Below are positions 62,272 to 64,000 of a stretch of DNA of 64,000 nt, piece after piece. The stretch covers positions 62,001 to 126,000 of the forward strand of contig FONK01000003.1 of the NCBI GenBank assembly GCA_900112915.1, given 5' to 3'. Source of the stretch: Peptostreptococcaceae bacterium pGA-8 (lineage in GTDB: Bacteria > Bacillota > Clostridia > Peptostreptococcales > Anaerovoracaceae). The notes under the pieces were generated by a model. That model saw nothing but the letters and a program-made list of their open reading frames with translations. It was not told the origin of the DNA and did no database searches. The stretch's first letter is position 1, and each line of letters begins with the position of its first letter. The position numbers and the translations under genes are program-made.

Positions 62272-62457
62272 ATGAGTTGGGTTGTATTTGCAATTGGATT
62301 GCTGGCAATCTGCGCAGTCGTATTTATAATATCCAGACTTTGGATAGGCTTGGTGGATGCAATAATAGAAGGTGTTAAAAGAGCCTTCGGCCTTGGCAAA
62401 AAAGACAGCACGGAGAACGGGCATACAATAGATGAGATAAGAGATAAAGAAAAATAA
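62272..62457 (+). CDS. Small single-helix membrane protein, 61 residues
   Basis: One helix (about residues 4-27, VVFAIGLLAICAVVFIISRLWIGL) followed by an amphipathic basic helix and an acidic, polar tail. The ribosome site is poor, consistent with coupling to the gene 8 bp upstream. No family recognised. A 15-bp perfect terminator follows. Confidence 0.6.
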   Translation: MSWVVFAIGLLAICAVVFIISRLWIGLVDAIIEGVKRAFGLGKKDSTENGHTIDEIRDKEK

Positions 62458-62485
62458 CTTTTATATTGATTATATAAAATTCAAA

Positions 62486-62521
62486 GTCCATATTTATATT
62501 CTTAAAAATATAAATATGGAC
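62486..62521 (+). terminator. Strong terminator
   Basis: A perfect 15-bp stem (GTCCATATTTATATT 62486-62500, AATATAAATATGGAC 62507-62521), 6-base loop, then AATTTTTTTG. Confidence 0.85.
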
Positions 62522-62531
62522 AATTTTTTTG

Positions 62532-62561
62532 TTGCCTTTATTTGTTAACATGTGGTAAAAT
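62532..62561 (+). promoter_or_regulatory. Promoter of the alcohol dehydrogenase gene
   Basis: TTGCCT (62532-62537), 18-bp spacer, TAAAAT (62556-62561), about 40 bases before the ATG. Confidence 0.5.
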
Positions 62562-62600
62562 AACACTGCTTGTTAAATATCTAACGAAAGAGGAGGAAAT

Positions 62601-63818
62601 ATGACACGTTTTACATTACCAAGAGATATATATCATGGAAAGGGCTCATTAGAAGCACTTAAGACCTTTGAGGGAAAAAGAGCGATAATCTGCGTAGGCG
62701 GCGGCTCAATGAAGAAATTCGGCTTTTTAGATAGGGCTGAGGCATATCTGAAGGAAGCGGGAATGGAGGTTGAAATCTTTGAAGGTATCGAACCGGATCC
62801 ATCAGTTGAAACCGTTATGCGTGGAGCAGAAGCTATGGCTAAGTTCAAACCTGATTGGATTGTTGCAATCGGCGGCGGATCACCGATAGATGCAGCAAAG
62901 GCAATGTGGATTAAATACGAATATCCTGAATGCACATTCGAAGACATGTGTAAGGTTTTCGGGCTTCCTAAGCTTCGCACAAAGGCTCATTTCTGCGCAG
63001 TTTCTTCAACGTCCGGAACAGCAACTGAAGTTACAGCGTTTTCAATCATCACAAACTATGCCGACGGCGTTAAATACCCTATTGCCGACTTTGAAATCAC
63101 ACCGGATGTGGCTATTGTAGACCCTGAACTTGCGGAAACTATGCCTAAGAAATTAGTGGCTCACACAGGTATGGATGCCTTCACTCACGCTGTCGAAGCC
63201 TATGTTTCTACTGCAAATTGCCAATATACAGACCCGCTGGCAATCCATGCAATTGAAATGATTCAGAAGGATTTAGCAGGCTCATATGAGGGCGATATGG
63301 ACAAAAGAGCTGCAATGCATGATGCACAGTGCTTAGCGGGAATGGCTTTCTCAAATGCCCTGCTGGGAATAGTTCACTCAATGGCACACAAAACAGGAGC
63401 GGCTTTTGCTGATTTAGGTGCTCACATAGTTCACGGTGCCGCAAATGCAATGTATCTGCCGAAGGTGATTGCATTCAATGCAAAGGACGAGACGGCAAAG
63501 AAAAGATATGGAGTTATTGCTGACTATATGCATCTGGGCGGGGAAACGGATGACGAGAAGGTTGCTCTTCTTATTCAGTTCTGCCGTGATATGAATGATA
63601 AGCTGAATATACCACATGGCATTAAATTCTACGGTGCAGACAGCTATCCGACAGAACAGGGATTTGTTCCTGAAGACGTCTTCCTTGAAAGGCTTCCTGA
63701 GATTGCAAGACTTGCGATTGGTGATGCATGTACAGGATCAAACCCAAGAATTCCAAGCCAGGAAGAAATGGAAAAATTACTAAAGGCCGCTTATTACGAC
63801 ACGGAAGTTGACTTCTAA
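62601..63818 (+). CDS. Iron-type (group III) alcohol dehydrogenase
   Basis: 405 residues. NAD(P) loop AIGGGSPIDAAKAM; metal ligands in HTGMDAFTHAVEAY, NALLGIVHSMAHKTGA and GAHIVHGAANAM (Asp and three His). Overall closest in look to the butanol/1,3-propanediol dehydrogenase branch. It could reduce butyraldehyde or acetaldehyde as an electron sink, or act as a 4-hydroxybutyrate-type dehydrogenase; the sequence does not decide. GAGGAGGA precedes the ATG, and it is flanked by its own promoter and terminator. Confidence 0.9.
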   Translation: MTRFTLPRDIYHGKGSLEALKTFEGKRAIICVGGGSMKKFGFLDRAEAYLKEAGMEVEIFEGIEPDPSVETVMRGAEAMAKFKPDWIVAIGGGSPIDAAKAMWIKYEYPECTFEDMCKVFGLPKLRTKAHFCAVSSTSGTATEVTAFSIITNYADGVKYPIADFEITPDVAIVDPELAETMPKKLVAHTGMDAFTHAVEAYVSTANCQYTDPLAIHAIEMIQKDLAGSYEGDMDKRAAMHDAQCLAGMAFSNALLGIVHSMAHKTGAAFADLGAHIVHGAANAMYLPKVIAFNAKDETAKKRYGVIADYMHLGGETDDEKVALLIQFCRDMNDKLNIPHGIKFYGADSYPTEQGFVPEDVFLERLPEIARLAIGDACTGSNPRIPSQEEMEKLLKAAYYDTEVDF

Positions 63819-63831
63819 GCATTAGACTAAT

Positions 63832-63857
63832 CAAAAGCCACCTGCGGGTGGCTTTTG
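63832..63857. terminator. Terminator after the alcohol dehydrogenase
   Basis: A perfect 11-bp stem (CAAAAGCCACC 63832-63842, GGTGGCTTTTG 63847-63857) with a TGCG loop; the arms carry A and T runs on both sides, fit for converging genes. Confidence 0.8.
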
Positions 63858-63899
63858 ATGTATAAGAAAAGAAACTGTAAGCGTAGCGTATAGTGATTG

Positions 63900-64000
63900 C
63901 TACTGGATATTGCAGACATCTACCCACTCTACATAATCGCATGAGGACTCAAGCTCAGCGATGGTCAAGGCTACTGCGCTTTTGCTGTTCCCACAAGCGG
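63900..64000 (-). CDS. Possible C-terminus of a minus-strand gene cut by the window edge
   Basis: The frame is open from the window edge to TAG at 63900-63902 and ends ...LESSCDYVEWVDVCNIQ (about 33 residues visible). The terminator before it can work in both directions. The protein is not recognised, and the open frame is short enough to be chance. Confidence 0.35.
   Translation of the reverse strand, partial: ACGNSKSAVALTIAELESSCDYVEWVDVCNIQ

Noticed and set aside
63622-63942. Minus-strand frame across the end of the alcohol dehydrogenase gene
   Set aside because: Antisense shadow of the dehydrogenase; it runs through the terminator and is composed of residues typical of reversed coding sequence.

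Overview
The window reads as a chromosomal stretch of an anaerobic, amino-acid-fermenting Bacillota (class Clostridia, probably near Peptostreptococcales/Anaerovoracaceae; the genus cannot be fixed from sequence alone). The pointers are strong Shine-Dalgarno sites, moderate-to-low G+C, a six-cysteine SCIFF peptide with its radical-SAM maturase, a tmRNA with tag AKNNNSFALAA, a glutaminyl-tRNA synthetase, and an almost complete lysine-fermentation locus. Gene order is dense and mostly in short operons separated by clear hairpin terminators.

Layout. 1-12.7 kb is housekeeping: the 3' part of uvrA, nicotinate phosphoribosyltransferase, a LysM/G5/NlpC-P60 wall hydrolase, a minus-strand group (FemABX-like transferase, MltG-like fragment, class II fructose-bisphosphate aldolase, MurE), then a pseudouridine synthase, two tandem signal peptidases, smpB and ssrA. 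12.7-16.9 kb, directly after ssrA, looks like an accessory island: a frameshifted gene remnant, a TipA-type MerR regulator with a textbook 19-bp-spacer promoter, an orphan polymorphic-toxin cassette with a putative immunity gene, a DUF4256 protein and a GNAT acetyltransferase. 16.9-21 kb holds a membrane GDPD, a CPBP protease and a small dynamin-like GTPase. 21.1-28.8 kb is one long plus-strand run: a 26-residue microprotein, a PacL-like acidic small protein, a P-type metal ATPase, glnS, a prepilin-type peptidase, truA, dCMP deaminase and a MATE exporter. 28.8-34 kb has PhzF, a cyclase-like lipoprotein and an SPFH/zinc-ribbon pair. 34-44.8 kb has a class II aldolase divergent from mtnA (a possible 5-deoxypentose salvage pair), an EamA transporter, scpAB, a DUF5684 protein, SCIFF and its maturase, rluB, thrS and eno.

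44.8-60.2 kb is the centrepiece, a lysine-fermentation locus: kal on the minus strand, divergent from a sigma-54 activator, then two kdd paralogues, kamA, kamB, kamC, kamD, kamE, an AtoE-type short-chain fatty-acid permease, and both subunits of an acetoacetate/butyrate CoA-transferase. Only kce (the acetyl-CoA-dependent cleavage enzyme) was not seen. The activator carries, as its N-terminal sensor, a degenerate copy of the pathway dehydrogenase Kdd fused to a GAFTGA-type AAA+ domain and a Fis-type HTH. A 16-bp palindrome (GAACC-N6-GGTTC) recurs in the three intergenic regions around it, and a -24/-12 promoter precedes the first kdd. I read this as a dedicated feedback regulator that senses a pathway intermediate with a retired copy of the enzyme that handles it.

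The right end holds an AlaX-type editing protein, two uncharacterised small genes behind a direct-repeat operator, an iron-type alcohol dehydrogenase, and the edge of a minus-strand gene. No CRISPR array, insertion sequence, rRNA or tRNA was seen.
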